Notes: generated from the letters alone by a model not told the origin. A DNA stretch of 64,000 nucleotides from an uncultured Bacteroidales bacterium (GCA_905233445.1 CAJOEP010000005.1:1-64000); one strand, 5' to 3'; shown: positions 1 through 10,814, numbered from the stretch's first letter. A program made the numbers and translations.

Positions 1-168
1 GAAGCTCTCGAACTGATTCGTCTGAATCAGATAGAGATTTTTCTCATTATCTTCAATTGTGCCGTTCCCATTGGTGTCGGTTGTAGGGGTAATCTGTCCA
101 TGTACCATCAAGGGCATCATCAAAACAATAAAAGTGGCGCTGCGTAAAAATCTTAAAAAATTTTTCAT
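1..168 (-). CDS. Secreted/exported protein N-terminus (truncated by window edge), EF-hand/dockerin-like Ca-binding loop
   Basis: Reverse-strand reading MKNFLRFLRSATFIVLMMPLMVHGQITPTTDTNGNGTIEDNEKNLYLIQTNQFESF; signal peptide followed by DTNGNGTIEDNE, which fits an EF-hand loop pattern; open to the window edge. Confidence 0.65.
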   Translation of the reverse strand, partial: MKNFLRFLRSATFIVLMMPLMVHGQITPTTDTNGNGTIEDNEKNLYLIQTNQFESF

Positions 169-255
169 TGTCAATTATTAATAAATAAAACACTCATCGA
201 ACTTACAAAATACACAATAAGTGGATTGTAAGTCCATAACTTCCAACTCCAAACT

Positions 256-2169
256 TTATTCCAGATAAGTGTATCCGTAAAGTCCCGACCTGTAATTCGA
301 AAGGAATTCTTTTCCTTCCTCAACGGTGATTTTTCCTGCCTTCACGCAGCTCGTAACCCATGACTCGACAGTGCGGACGAGTTTCTTCGGGCTGTATTGG
401 ACGTATTCAAGAACTTCCGCAACTGTCTCACCATCAATGAGTTGGTCGATGTAATAGCCTTTTTCATCGACGGAGACGTGAACTGCATTGGTGTCACCGA
501 AGAGGTTGTGCATGTCACCCAAAATCTCCTGATAGGCACCCACAAGGAATACACCTATGTAATATGGCTCGTTCTTCGACAAGGTGTGAACGGGCAAATT
601 GTGCGACAAACTGTGGCCCGTGACATATGTCGTCATCTTGCCGTCAGAGTCACACGTGATGTCCTGCAATGTGGCTTGACGGTCAGGATATTCGTTCAAA
701 CGATGGATAGGCATCACAGGGAAAACCTGGTCGATAGCCCATGCGTCGGGTAACGACTGGAACATTGAGAAATTGCAGAAGTATTTGTCGGCCAACAACT
801 TAGGCAATGCAAGCAACTCGTCAGGCACACGTTTCTGCTGCGATGCCAATTGGTTGATTTCCATCGCGATAGACCAGAACAAACGCTCAATCTTAGCTCT
901 TGTGGTAAGGTCGAGCAATCCCATGTTGAAGCGGTCAAGAGCCTCCTCGCGGATTTCCTGCGCATCATGCCAGGTCTCAAGCATCGACGACTGTTTGCTG
1001 GTGAGGTTGTCCCACGTTTCGTAAAGGTCGTGGATGAGCTCGTGATCCTCCGGCTCAACTTTCTCTTCTTCGTCGTCCCATGTCGGAAGTGACGCAGTCT
1101 CAAGCACTTCCATAATCAAAACCGAGTGGTGTGCCGTCAGTGCGCGCCCCGATTCGTTGATGACGTTAGGATGCTGCAAACCATTCTTGTCGCAGGCATC
1201 CACAATCGAAAATATCGCGTCGTTGACGTATTCCTGAATCGTGTAGTTGACCGAACTGGCGCTGTTGGCCGAGTGTGTGCCGTCGTAATCGACACCCAAA
1301 CCGCCGCCAACGTCAACAAACTCAACGTTGAAGCCCATCTTGTGAAGCTGAACATAGAACTGCGCGGCTTCCTTCAAGGCGATTTTTATGCTTCTGATTT
1401 TTGTCACCTGACTTCCGATGTGATAATGCACCAGCTTGAGGCACTCCATCATGTTGTTTTTCTCAAGATATTCAAGTGCTTCCAACAATTCCGACGAAGA
1501 AAGTCCGAACTTCGAAGCGTCACCGCCCGAGTCTTCCCATTTACCGGCTCCTGAACTGGCCAGTTTGATGCGGATGCCGATTTTAGGAGTAACCTTCAAC
1601 TGCTTTGAAAGCTTCGCAATGAGACGTAACTCATTCATTTTCTCGACCACAATGATGATTGTGCGTCCCATCTTCTGGGCTAATAAAGCCAACTCGATGA
1701 AACTCTCATCCTTGTAACCATTGCAGATTATAAGTGATTCACTGTCAGTGTTCGATGCAATAATGGCATGCAACTCAGGCTTAGAACCGGCCTCCAAACC
1801 AATGTTGAACTTCTTTCCGTGGCTAACTATTTCTTCCACTACCGGACGCATCTGATTGACTTTGATAGGAAAAACGATGAAGTTCTTGCCTTTGTAATCG
1901 TATTCTTTCGCCGCCTCCTTGAAGCATGAATCGATTTTCTCAATGCGTGTATCAATGATATCTGGAAAACGAATCAGCATCGGAGCCGACACGTCGCGGA
2001 GCTGAAGCTCGTCCACAAGTTCACGTAGGTCAACGGAGGCACAACCTTCGCGAGGCGTCACCACCACATGACCTTTCTCATTGATAGAGAAATAGTTAAT
2101 TCCCCAGTTGTTGATGTTGTAGAGCTCAGCCGAGTCCTCAACACGCCATTTTCTCATACTTCTTCCCAT
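256..2169 (-). CDS. speA: Biosynthetic arginine decarboxylase
   Basis: 637 aa; PLP-barrel decarboxylase motifs (FPIKVNQ, VDVGGGLGVDYDG, NESGRALTAHHS) typical of SpeA. Confidence 0.95.
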   Translation of the reverse strand: MGRSMRKWRVEDSAELYNINNWGINYFSINEKGHVVVTPREGCASVDLRELVDELQLRDVSAPMLIRFPDIIDTRIEKIDSCFKEAAKEYDYKGKNFIVFPIKVNQMRPVVEEIVSHGKKFNIGLEAGSKPELHAIIASNTDSESLIICNGYKDESFIELALLAQKMGRTIIIVVEKMNELRLIAKLSKQLKVTPKIGIRIKLASSGAGKWEDSGGDASKFGLSSSELLEALEYLEKNNMMECLKLVHYHIGSQVTKIRSIKIALKEAAQFYVQLHKMGFNVEFVDVGGGLGVDYDGTHSANSASSVNYTIQEYVNDAIFSIVDACDKNGLQHPNVINESGRALTAHHSVLIMEVLETASLPTWDDEEEKVEPEDHELIHDLYETWDNLTSKQSSMLETWHDAQEIREEALDRFNMGLLDLTTRAKIERLFWSIAMEINQLASQQKRVPDELLALPKLLADKYFCNFSMFQSLPDAWAIDQVFPVMPIHRLNEYPDRQATLQDITCDSDGKMTTYVTGHSLSHNLPVHTLSKNEPYYIGVFLVGAYQEILGDMHNLFGDTNAVHVSVDEKGYYIDQLIDGETVAEVLEYVQYSPKKLVRTVESWVTSCVKAGKITVEEGKEFLSNYRSGLYGYTYLE

Positions 2170-2355
2170 AGTGATACTAATTGGCTACACTAATCTTAAG
2201 TTAAACAATATTTTGACATGCAAATATAGTAATTATATTAATAGGTGTAACATTTTTTCTTTTAGACAAAAAAACATTAAATCTTTGAATCTTTAAATTT
2301 TAAATTTTAAATCTTTGAATCTTTAAATCTCTTATTTTTGCAAAAAAAATAAACT

Positions 2356-3189
2356 ATGATTCTGATTTGCGACTGCGGCTCTACTAAAGCCGAATGGGTG
2401 TTGATGAATGGCGAGAATATCGCTAATAGATTCATTACCAATGGTTTTAACCCGAATTTTACTGATAATCTGACAATGAATAATATTGTCGATGAAGTAA
2501 ATAACACCATTGATAATCAAGAAGTTAGCGACATATATTTTTATGGCTCAGGATGCGGCAACGTTGCTAACCAATTGAAAATCAAGCTGGTATTGAACAG
2601 ATGTTTCCCTAAAGCTAAGGCAAATGTTTATCCTGACACACTTGCGGCCTGTCATGCTCTCTTTGGCAGAAACGCTGGCGTGGCCTGCATCTTGGGAACC
2701 GGCTCGAATGCCTGCGTTTACGATGGCGAAAAAATCACGCAAAGCATTGTGTCTCTTGGTTTTATGCTCGGTGACGAGGGGAGTGGCTGTCACATTGGAA
2801 AGCGCATCGTTCACGATTATTTCTACAAAATAATGCCCGATGATTTGCGCGCAAAATTTGACGCGAAATATCATCTAGATAGGGATACTTTGTTGAAAAA
2901 CGTATATCACGGTGAGGCCCCGTCACGCTATCTCGCCAAGTTTGCGCAATTTGCTAATGAAAATATTGATAATCAATATATTAAAGATTTGGTTAGTGAT
3001 TGTTTTGAAGAATTTGTTAACATGGAGACATGGCACACCGCATCCGTACAGGACTTTGCCTTTGTGGGTTCAGTAGCCTTCGCTTTTAAAGATATTCTCC
3101 TGCAAGTGCTTGACAATCACCATCTTAAATGCTCGAAAATCCTCAAAAACCCGATGGACGGGCTAGTTGAGTATTACAAGAACCTATAA
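2356..3189 (+). CDS. BadF/BadG/BcrA/BcrD-type ATPase, N-acetylglucosamine kinase-like
   Basis: N-terminal CDCGSTKAEWVL phosphate-binding motif and GTGSNACVYDG. Confidence 0.8.
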   Translation: MILICDCGSTKAEWVLMNGENIANRFITNGFNPNFTDNLTMNNIVDEVNNTIDNQEVSDIYFYGSGCGNVANQLKIKLVLNRCFPKAKANVYPDTLAACHALFGRNAGVACILGTGSNACVYDGEKITQSIVSLGFMLGDEGSGCHIGKRIVHDYFYKIMPDDLRAKFDAKYHLDRDTLLKNVYHGEAPSRYLAKFAQFANENIDNQYIKDLVSDCFEEFVNMETWHTASVQDFAFVGSVAFAFKDILLQVLDNHHLKCSKILKNPMDGLVEYYKNL

Positions 3190-5595
3190 AGCTAATGCAA
3201 GTTTTAGCTTGAAGACAAAGTTTTTGCTCACGTCGTCAAACGAGTTTGCCCCATAGCGGTAATAAGTGCCCAAACCAATCTTTGCAGTGCTGATTTTCAA
3301 TATGTTATCAATAACGATGCCGCTTTCATAAAAGCCGTCTCTCATGCTTTTTAGCTCGACACCTTCAAACGGCTTGATATCGCTGTTGTCGCCCCAGCCG
3401 ATGTTTGTTGCAAAGATAAACTCTGGATTAAAATACTTTGTTTTGAAAAACTTCCCAAAGTTGTGTGTGAAGAAAAGCAGTGCAAACCTATCGCACACAA
3501 ATTCATTGATTTGCATCGTGGCAAAGCTTTCAGGAGCATAAAGCGCAAAACTGCGATTGCTGGCGTAAATGTCGAAATTCTCAAAAATTGGGACATCACC
3601 GAATACATAGCCGGCTTGTATCACTATTGTTGTTTTCCCGATGTAACGCGTTAGCCATGAATAAGTTAGCTGTGCTTGGATTTTATCGTAATTATATGGG
3701 CAGTCAATGATGCCCTTAAGACTTTTTTGATAAGAAAGCCATATAATCGGCTTGCCTTGTTGTACGGTTACAAGGCCTTTGGGTGTGAGCATGTAACGCT
3801 CGCCGGGCGCAATTCGAAGTTTGAAATCGAGGGTGGTGAGTCTGAACCGTTCGTCGTGCCAGAATTTATCGTGTATACTGAAAGTCACAAAACCCTTGCA
3901 AACCTTGGCAAAACGAGTTGATAACTCAGCTGCCGCACTGGTGTTCAACGTGGTCCATTTGATGTAAAAATCTTTGAAATTGCTCTCATTGAGAGGGTTT
4001 TTAGCTCCATTAAGGAATCCGTAGTCACCGAAAGCGTTAAACCGATGATCGAAACTGACACGCAGCCCAAAGTCCTGCTTTCGATTGAATTTCAACTCGA
4101 TATCGCCACCGTAATTGGCATGTTTCGCACCGAACCAATATCCGAAATAACCGCCAAATCTTAAATGTTGCGAAAGTTTTTCATTGGTTGAGAGACCCAA
4201 TCCCAGATAAAACTTGTTGGCAAGGTTGTAATTCATCAAATCTGACAATCCGATGTTGAATTTTCCCCATGGAATAGAGCCGTCCTTGAGGATGCTGCTT
4301 GTGGCGTTCATCAAGTTGTCGAGGTCGATGCCAGCATCTTCCATAATGGTGTCAACCAATCTGTAAGTGTTTATTATTCTTTGATTTAGGCTGTCGTTAC
4401 GATAATATTTCCAATACACCTCGTCTTTCATTCCCGAGTCCTCGGCAAGGTCGATGTCGGTCGAGCCAAACTTTTTATTATCAATGGGTTCGGTGATATT
4501 TATGTTCGAGATATAGCTTTTCCCGATGCCGTTGAGAGATGTGTTTGTGTTGTCAGGTGTTCCCAATCCAATCTCCATCGCACCGTCATAAGCGAGCATC
4601 CTTAAAAATATGATGTCGGTATTCAATTGCATCGGAAACCACACGGAATCATTGATTTTGGCGTAAAGCTGCTGGATTTTTACATCAAGAGTGTTGGATT
4701 TGTCGGCTGCTTCGGCTTTCACGTTGACGATAGCCCATCCGTCGGAAGTGACAGTCATCACGCCTTTGAGAGCGTCGAAAGTGGCCCCGCGGCGAGGCTT
4801 GAACGAAATTATATATAAGGAGTCGCCTTCAGCGGTGGGCATCACGCTTTCAAGACCGAAGAAATAACGCGACTTGCTGCCTGGCGTGATGGGATTTACA
4901 TAGTTTTTCTCATAAACAGTGATGAATTCGTTATAAAAATGTGTGCTTTGCATGCCATCGAGGACATAAAAATACATCGGATTCTTCAGTCCCGACACGA
5001 TGTTCGCCTTGATTTCGCGCTTGTTTTTATTCGGTTTCTTGTGATAAATCTCCGAAACGGTCTCCATGACCATTAGGTCGTTGTCTCTAACAATCTTGCC
5101 GAAGTCATGGAAAACGGAATCGTTGACTTCCGTGGTATCGACGGTGAAAACCATGCGGTCGTAAATCGTATATGAATAATAATCAAGCATTTCGGGGTTG
5201 TTGCGCCTGCGGTTTCTCACCACACTGTCGATGATGCGATGCGCAGGGTTCTCGCCAGCGTAGAAGACGACCTCGTCAAGCTCATAACTAATCGGTGACA
5301 GGTAGAATTTGTTTTTTTTACTGCTAAAATCCTGGGATGAAGCGTGTTTTTGTTTGTATCCCACATACGAAAAGGTGAGATTTTCAATTTCATCTTTGCT
5401 TGTGATGCTGAAGTTCCCGTCAATGTCGGTGGTGGTGCCGTATGTGCCGTCGTCGTTCACGATGATGTTTACAAACGCCAGCTTCTGCTTCGTAACACTG
5501 TCCATTACCGTGCCGCTGACACTGAAAATCTGAGCGTTTGCAGCAATTTCAGCAATGATAAGTGTTACAAGAAATATATACTTCTTTAAAGTCAT
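3184..5595 (-). CDS. DUF5686 / carboxypeptidase-regulatory-like domain outer-membrane protein
   Basis: CarboxypepD_reg-like N-terminus (SGTVMDSVTKQKLAFVNIIVNDDGTYGTTTDIDGNFSI) plus long beta-rich body; start placed at internal Met MTLKKYIFLV. Confidence 0.75.
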   Translation of the reverse strand: MTLKKYIFLVTLIIAEIAANAQIFSVSGTVMDSVTKQKLAFVNIIVNDDGTYGTTTDIDGNFSITSKDEIENLTFSYVGYKQKHASSQDFSSKKNKFYLSPISYELDEVVFYAGENPAHRIIDSVVRNRRRNNPEMLDYYSYTIYDRMVFTVDTTEVNDSVFHDFGKIVRDNDLMVMETVSEIYHKKPNKNKREIKANIVSGLKNPMYFYVLDGMQSTHFYNEFITVYEKNYVNPITPGSKSRYFFGLESVMPTAEGDSLYIISFKPRRGATFDALKGVMTVTSDGWAIVNVKAEAADKSNTLDVKIQQLYAKINDSVWFPMQLNTDIIFLRMLAYDGAMEIGLGTPDNTNTSLNGIGKSYISNINITEPIDNKKFGSTDIDLAEDSGMKDEVYWKYYRNDSLNQRIINTYRLVDTIMEDAGIDLDNLMNATSSILKDGSIPWGKFNIGLSDLMNYNLANKFYLGLGLSTNEKLSQHLRFGGYFGYWFGAKHANYGGDIELKFNRKQDFGLRVSFDHRFNAFGDYGFLNGAKNPLNESNFKDFYIKWTTLNTSAAAELSTRFAKVCKGFVTFSIHDKFWHDERFRLTTLDFKLRIAPGERYMLTPKGLVTVQQGKPIIWLSYQKSLKGIIDCPYNYDKIQAQLTYSWLTRYIGKTTIVIQAGYVFGDVPIFENFDIYASNRSFALYAPESFATMQINEFVCDRFALLFFTHNFGKFFKTKYFNPEFIFATNIGWGDNSDIKPFEGVELKSMRDGFYESGIVIDNILKISTAKIGLGTYYRYGANSFDDVSKNFVFKLKLALAL

Positions 5596-5626
5596 ACGAT
5601 CAATTTGATTGCAAAAATACAAAAAA

Positions 5627-5655
5627 GCTATTAGCAATTAGCTGTTAGCCATTAG
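5627..5655. repeat. 'TTAGCCATTAGC' stutter repeat
   Basis: GCTATTAGCAATTAGCTGTTAGCCATTAG. Confidence 0.7.
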
Positions 5656-5685
5656 TTTTTTTTGTATTTTTGCCCTGTCATTAAA

Positions 5686-5725
5686 TGAGATTTCTCGACT
5701 TCACTTCGTTACGCTCGAAATGACG
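5686..5725 (-). repeat. 40-bp dispersed repeat (copy 1)
   Basis: Reverse complement CGTCATTTCGAGCGTAACGAAGTGAAGTCGAGAAATCTCA; 34/40 to the 47104-47143 copy by eye. Confidence 0.8.
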
Positions 5726-5773
5726 GGAAAGGAAATTCTGAATTCTATCTTCTGACTTCTAAATTCTAAAAAT

Positions 5774-6406
5774 ATGGCCGACGGATATTTGGAAAATAAA
5801 ATGGCTGAATTCGCTGCAGGAACAAGAAAATCAACGAGTAAGCATGTTCCTTTGGACACTTTGTTTGAGAAAAACCGCAGCTATCGCGGATATAATAAGG
5901 ATTTTGTGGTGACAACTGACATGCTGAAGCGCATCGTAAACGTGAATACGAAAATCGCTTCAGGAAAGAACCAGCAGGTGCTGCGTTTCAAGCTCGTGAC
6001 AAAGGGTGATGACGCTGATGCTGTTTTGAAGAATATAAAACTCGGCGGGATGTTGCCCGAACTGCATCTGCCTTACGAAGGTACTGAGCCTGAGGCGTTT
6101 ATCATCGTTTGCACCTCAGCTCCTGAGACGAAAATCATCGACATCGACCTCGGGATTTCACTCCAGAGCATGTCGCTGAAAGCCACCGAGATGGGTCTCA
6201 ACTGCGTGATGATTTGCGCTTTCAACAAGGTTAATATCATGGAGTATTTCGGTCTGAAACATGAGCCTCTGGCGATTCTTGCTGTAGGAAAAGGCGCAGA
6301 AAGCATCAAACTGAAGCCTATTTCCGTTGATGAAAGCCGCGCGTATTACCGCATCGATGGCGTGCATTACGTGCCAAAAGTAAAACTTGATGATATCCTG
6401 ATTTAG
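5774..6406 (+). CDS. Nitroreductase family protein
   Basis: Short nitroreductase-like fold signature (NRSYRGYNKDFVV, MSLKATEMGLNCVMICAFN). Confidence 0.75.
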   Translation: MADGYLENKMAEFAAGTRKSTSKHVPLDTLFEKNRSYRGYNKDFVVTTDMLKRIVNVNTKIASGKNQQVLRFKLVTKGDDADAVLKNIKLGGMLPELHLPYEGTEPEAFIIVCTSAPETKIIDIDLGISLQSMSLKATEMGLNCVMICAFNKVNIMEYFGLKHEPLAILAVGKGAESIKLKPISVDESRAYYRIDGVHYVPKVKLDDILI

Positions 6407-8964
6407 AATTTCACTTTCAAAGAGAAGAAAATACCCCATTTATCAACTTCCGGGTGGTCGAGGTAGTTGAATCGGCGTACATAATCTATCCTCAAGATAC
6501 TGAATATGTTAGCGATGCCGATGCCACCTTCGATATAAGGTTCTTTTTCCAGTGTGTATGTGCGCATCTGCCCGTCGGGACCAGTAGGGAACCTGAACAG
6601 ACGCTCGTTGCCGTTCGCTGGATCGCATTCATTTGATATTCCGCCCCATACCGCTTTGAGCGATAGAACTTCTTTTAGTTTTAGTTTTCCAATGAGAGGT
6701 ATTCTGTTGAGTATGAATCCGTTAAAGTTGTAGTCAAACATTCCTTGAACGTAATACTGGCTTACAAACTCATAGTAATTCATAAGGTTGAAGCCGCGCT
6801 GGTCGTAGTAGATGCCCTGATTGGCACGATGTGCGAACAGAAGAGGGTAGGGCGCTTCGCCAATGACCATGCCGCCGGTGATGTTCAAATCGGCAACGCC
6901 TAGGACACTCAAAAACCAGCGTTTGCTGAACATGGCCTGAATCTTGTGATATTCGTAGTCCGAACCCAGATATTTGCCGCCGTAACTATATCCGAATGTG
7001 AAAACAGGCGCAACAGAGCCTGCCAACGGCTTGCGATACTGATGGAATTGAAAGTATTTCTCATTATAAGCGAAACGTATTTCAAGGCCTATAGCATTGG
7101 TAGTAAATGGATTATATAGTTTGCCGCCATTGGTCTCGAATATTAGGTCGCCCAGAGGCCGTTGCTCCTCATACTCAGCAAAAAACTTAAGCCCGGTCTG
7201 ACTTTGCATCTCATAGTCATAGGAGATGCGCACTTTGTCTGTTAAAACCATCTTTCGGTTTCCCTGACGGCTGATTGAACGTCCCAAACGGTCGCTGTCT
7301 TCATTGAAATTATAGCCAAAAGTGCTCATTCGCGGCACATTGGTGTTGTGTTCGTACGACAGCGTCAGCAGGTTCATGGGAAACTCCCACTGGTTGTTGA
7401 TTTTGTCGTTGAACGAGTACATGATCTGTCCGCGGTACTTGAATTTCTCGTCCCTTGTGCCATAAGCCAAAAAACCTTCAAGGAAAATATGCTTGTGGAA
7501 ACGTGTATTAGTTTTAGCTCCAAAACGTAGCCGCCAGCCTTCTAACTCGTTGTAACTCAGCATATTAAATACCGGACCTATATCTATCGGACCACAATCT
7601 ATATAGTTGTAACCGATAGCCAACGCAGTGCCGCTTAGCAGTCGGAACCCCCAGACTTTCTTGAGTTTTTCGTTGTCTTCAGCGATACGTCTCTCATGTT
7701 TCGAGAGGCTGTCGGGGCGCCTTTCATTCCAATATTCTTCATCATCGCGGTGCTCGTAAAACGTTTTGCTGCGAGTTTTCGCCGGCTTGTTGGCGTAAAA
7801 CTCGTCAGGCAATGCCTTGTTTATTTCAATATTCGAAAAAACGCCCGAACGCTTGCCGTGCAATGCCACTCCAAGGTAGAAAATGTCTGCTGTGAGACTG
7901 TAATGCGTCGGTATCATAACAGAACCGCGTTTCTCGTATTCCTGCTCAAACATCATCGCTTCCACGAAATTGGTGCCGGAATGTTTGGGTATCTGAAGCT
8001 GTACCTTTTTTACCATGTATGACGAATCATTGGTAATCCAAAGGCTTCCGCAAAGTCCCATGTCCATCTGGTTAGCAGGAGTGAAGGCGAGAACAATGCA
8101 GTTGTCGTTAGCAACTTGCACAGTATCAACAATATAAAAATGATAAAACGTCACCGCAATAGGCGACATCGGGGAAGTGTACTCATTGTTGAACAAGCTT
8201 ACGTTGCGCTGATACACATCGACGAAACCTATCCAGTTGTCAATGACAGACTCCATGGATGTGAAATCCATGAACTTGCTGAACAAAACGTCTTTTGAAT
8301 CAGTGACCTCCGTGGTGATGCAGTGTGGCTCCTTGCGATAAAAAGTCTTCGAAAACGTCTCAACGAAATACATCGAGAGATAGTTTCTTCCAGTGAGTTC
8401 GGATGGACGGATGTTGTCGCACACAAAACTCATGTTTTTCATGAAACGCTTTGTCTCGAGGCTGTCGCTGAGGTTTGACGGACCGAGCTCAAGTTTGGAA
8501 TATTCATCGTATTGGTAGTAGTCAAAGCCCGTTAAACTGTTTTGCTCAGCCTGACTTTGTACTTTCTTGATGAGCTCTACTGCTGGATTCCCCTTGCGCT
8601 TGTAACGTTCCTTGATTTTTCGTTTCGCCCTGACTTCGGCCTTAGGCAACGTTATCGATATCGATTCCATCTTAGCGTTGACGGTCTGAGTCATGAATCG
8701 CTTGATTTTCACCTTGTAAGGCTTGTAACCAGCGTATTCGAAGGTTACATAATCGAAAATCTTGTCGGATTCGAGACGATAAAAGCCGTCAATGTCGCTG
8801 GCGGTCCCATATGTCTGACCGTCAACGACATACGATATGTTGGCAAAAGGAAGGGTTTCTCCTGTCTCTACATCAACAACTTTTCCTTTCACAACGGTTT
8901 GTTGTTGTGAAAATGCCACCACAGAGGCGAGCATTATCAATGCAAACAGGAGATATTTCTTCAT
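6403..8964 (-). CDS. DUF5686 / carboxypeptidase-regulatory-like domain outer-membrane protein
   Basis: Signal peptide; KGKVVDVETGETLPFANISYVVDGQTYGTASDIDGFYRL; same architecture as the 3184-5595 gene. Confidence 0.75.
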   Translation of the reverse strand: MKKYLLFALIMLASVVAFSQQQTVVKGKVVDVETGETLPFANISYVVDGQTYGTASDIDGFYRLESDKIFDYVTFEYAGYKPYKVKIKRFMTQTVNAKMESISITLPKAEVRAKRKIKERYKRKGNPAVELIKKVQSQAEQNSLTGFDYYQYDEYSKLELGPSNLSDSLETKRFMKNMSFVCDNIRPSELTGRNYLSMYFVETFSKTFYRKEPHCITTEVTDSKDVLFSKFMDFTSMESVIDNWIGFVDVYQRNVSLFNNEYTSPMSPIAVTFYHFYIVDTVQVANDNCIVLAFTPANQMDMGLCGSLWITNDSSYMVKKVQLQIPKHSGTNFVEAMMFEQEYEKRGSVMIPTHYSLTADIFYLGVALHGKRSGVFSNIEINKALPDEFYANKPAKTRSKTFYEHRDDEEYWNERRPDSLSKHERRIAEDNEKLKKVWGFRLLSGTALAIGYNYIDCGPIDIGPVFNMLSYNELEGWRLRFGAKTNTRFHKHIFLEGFLAYGTRDEKFKYRGQIMYSFNDKINNQWEFPMNLLTLSYEHNTNVPRMSTFGYNFNEDSDRLGRSISRQGNRKMVLTDKVRISYDYEMQSQTGLKFFAEYEEQRPLGDLIFETNGGKLYNPFTTNAIGLEIRFAYNEKYFQFHQYRKPLAGSVAPVFTFGYSYGGKYLGSDYEYHKIQAMFSKRWFLSVLGVADLNITGGMVIGEAPYPLLFAHRANQGIYYDQRGFNLMNYYEFVSQYYVQGMFDYNFNGFILNRIPLIGKLKLKEVLSLKAVWGGISNECDPANGNERLFRFPTGPDGQMRTYTLEKEPYIEGGIGIANIFSILRIDYVRRFNYLDHPEVDKWGIFFSLKVKF

Positions 8965-8966
8965 TC

Positions 8967-10814
8967 TTATTCAACCGTGACAGATTTTGCAAGATTTCTG
9001 GGCTGATCGACATTGCATCCGCGATAAACTGCGATGTAGTAGGCGAGGAGCTGTAACGGAATGGTCGCCAACAAAGGCGCGTAAGTGCATTCTGTATCAG
9101 GGATTTCGATGACGTAATCAGACATCTCTTTCACCAAGATATCACCCTCGGTCACCACGCTGATAATCTTCCCGTGACGAGCTTTCACCTCCTGTACGTT
9201 AGAAACGACTTTCTCGTAAGTAGATTTGTTTGTCGCAATGAAAATTACTGGCATGTCTTTGTCTATCAATGCGATAGGACCATGTTTCATCTCAGCTGCC
9301 GGATAACCTTCGGCGTGGATATATGAAATCTCCTTCAACTTGAGAGCGCCTTCAAGAGCTACAGGGAAGTTCTGCAAACGTCCGAGATAGATGGCGTTGT
9401 GGCAGTCTTTCATCTGCTCGGCAACCTCTTTCACAATGTCGTTGCTGCGCTCGAGTGTCGTCTGAATCTTTTCAGGAATCAAGTCAAGCTCATGAATCAA
9501 CTCCATGATTTTCGACTTCGGAAGATGTCCGTTTAACTCAGCCAAGTGGATAGCTAGCATTGTCAAAACCGCAACCTGGGCAGTGAAAGCTTTTGTCGAA
9601 GCTACACCGATTTCAGGGCCTGCATGGGTGTAAACGCCAGCGTCGGTGACACGCGAAATAGACGAGCCAATGACATTGCAGATGCCGAGAACAGTGGCGC
9701 CTTTCTTTTTCGCAATCTCAATGGCCGCCAGAGTATCAGCGGTTTCACCGGATTGTGAGATGGCTATTACGACATCATCAGGGAAGATGACAGGCTCGCG
9801 ATAACGGAACTCCGAAGCGTATTCCACCTTCACGCGGATGCCGGCATACACCTCGATGAGGTAACTCCCGACAAGTCCAGCGTGCCACGATGTGCCACAA
9901 GCCACGATGATGATGTTTCTGGCATTGAGAATCTTCTGCTCGTAATCGAAGATGCCGCCCAGTGTGACTGTGCCAAGGTCAGCATGCAGACGGCCACGCA
10001 TGGTGTCGCGTACCGTCGTCGGCTGCTCGTATATCTCCTTCAGCATGAAATGCTCAAAGCCACCTTTCTCAATAGATTCCAAATTGAGCTGCAACTCTTG
10101 TATATAAGGTGTCATCTCAACATCGTCGATGGTTTTTAATTTCAGATCTTCGCCAAGTTTTACCTTCACAACTTCTTCATTCTCAATGTAAACCACCTGC
10201 GATGTCATTCCAACAATAGGAGTAGCGTCGGAAGCAACGAAAAATTCGCCATCACCAATGCCAATCACCATCGGAGAACCTTTGCGTGCCGCTATCAACG
10301 TGTCAGGATGACCTTTTTCTATAAGGACTATAGCGTAAGCACCATTCACATGGTTCAATGCGATGCGCGTTGCCTCAAATAAATCGACATTCTGCGTAAT
10401 CTGCACATCTTCAATGAGATTCACCAATACCTCAGTGTCAGTACTCGACTTGAAAGTGTAGCCTCGATTCTCCAATTCCTTCTTAATTGTAAGGTAATTC
10501 TCTATGATTCCATTATGAATCAATGCGATGTTGCCCGAACGCGACAGGTGTGGATGTGCGTTTATGTCATTAGGCTCACCATGTGTGGCCCAACGTGTGT
10601 GTGCTATACCTAGGTGACCACTTATATCCTTGGCTATGGTGAACTGTTCCAAATCTGAAACTTTACCTTTAGTTTTGTAAACGTTGAGTTCATCGCTCTC
10701 ATTCAACAACGCAACTCCTGCGCTGTCATAGCCACGATATTCAAGGCGTTTCAATCCGTTAATCAAAATCGGATAAGCGTCTCTTTTGCCAATGTATGCT
10801 ACTATTCCGCACAT
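8967..10814 (-). CDS. glmS: Glutamine--fructose-6-phosphate aminotransferase (isomerizing)
   Basis: MCGIVAYIGKRDA N-terminal Cys amidotransferase, SIS domains, C-terminal DQPRNLAKSVTVE. Confidence 0.97.
   Translation of the reverse strand: MCGIVAYIGKRDAYPILINGLKRLEYRGYDSAGVALLNESDELNVYKTKGKVSDLEQFTIAKDISGHLGIAHTRWATHGEPNDINAHPHLSRSGNIALIHNGIIENYLTIKKELENRGYTFKSSTDTEVLVNLIEDVQITQNVDLFEATRIALNHVNGAYAIVLIEKGHPDTLIAARKGSPMVIGIGDGEFFVASDATPIVGMTSQVVYIENEEVVKVKLGEDLKLKTIDDVEMTPYIQELQLNLESIEKGGFEHFMLKEIYEQPTTVRDTMRGRLHADLGTVTLGGIFDYEQKILNARNIIIVACGTSWHAGLVGSYLIEVYAGIRVKVEYASEFRYREPVIFPDDVVIAISQSGETADTLAAIEIAKKKGATVLGICNVIGSSISRVTDAGVYTHAGPEIGVASTKAFTAQVAVLTMLAIHLAELNGHLPKSKIMELIHELDLIPEKIQTTLERSNDIVKEVAEQMKDCHNAIYLGRLQNFPVALEGALKLKEISYIHAEGYPAAEMKHGPIALIDKDMPVIFIATNKSTYEKVVSNVQEVKARHGKIISVVTEGDILVKEMSDYVIEIPDTECTYAPLLATIPLQLLAYYIAVYRGCNVDQPRNLAKSVTVE

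Noticed and set aside
3184-8964. Two large DUF5686 genes as a TonB/SusCD polysaccharide locus
   Set aside because: No SusC/SusD or glycoside hydrolases; the genes are DUF5686-type only.
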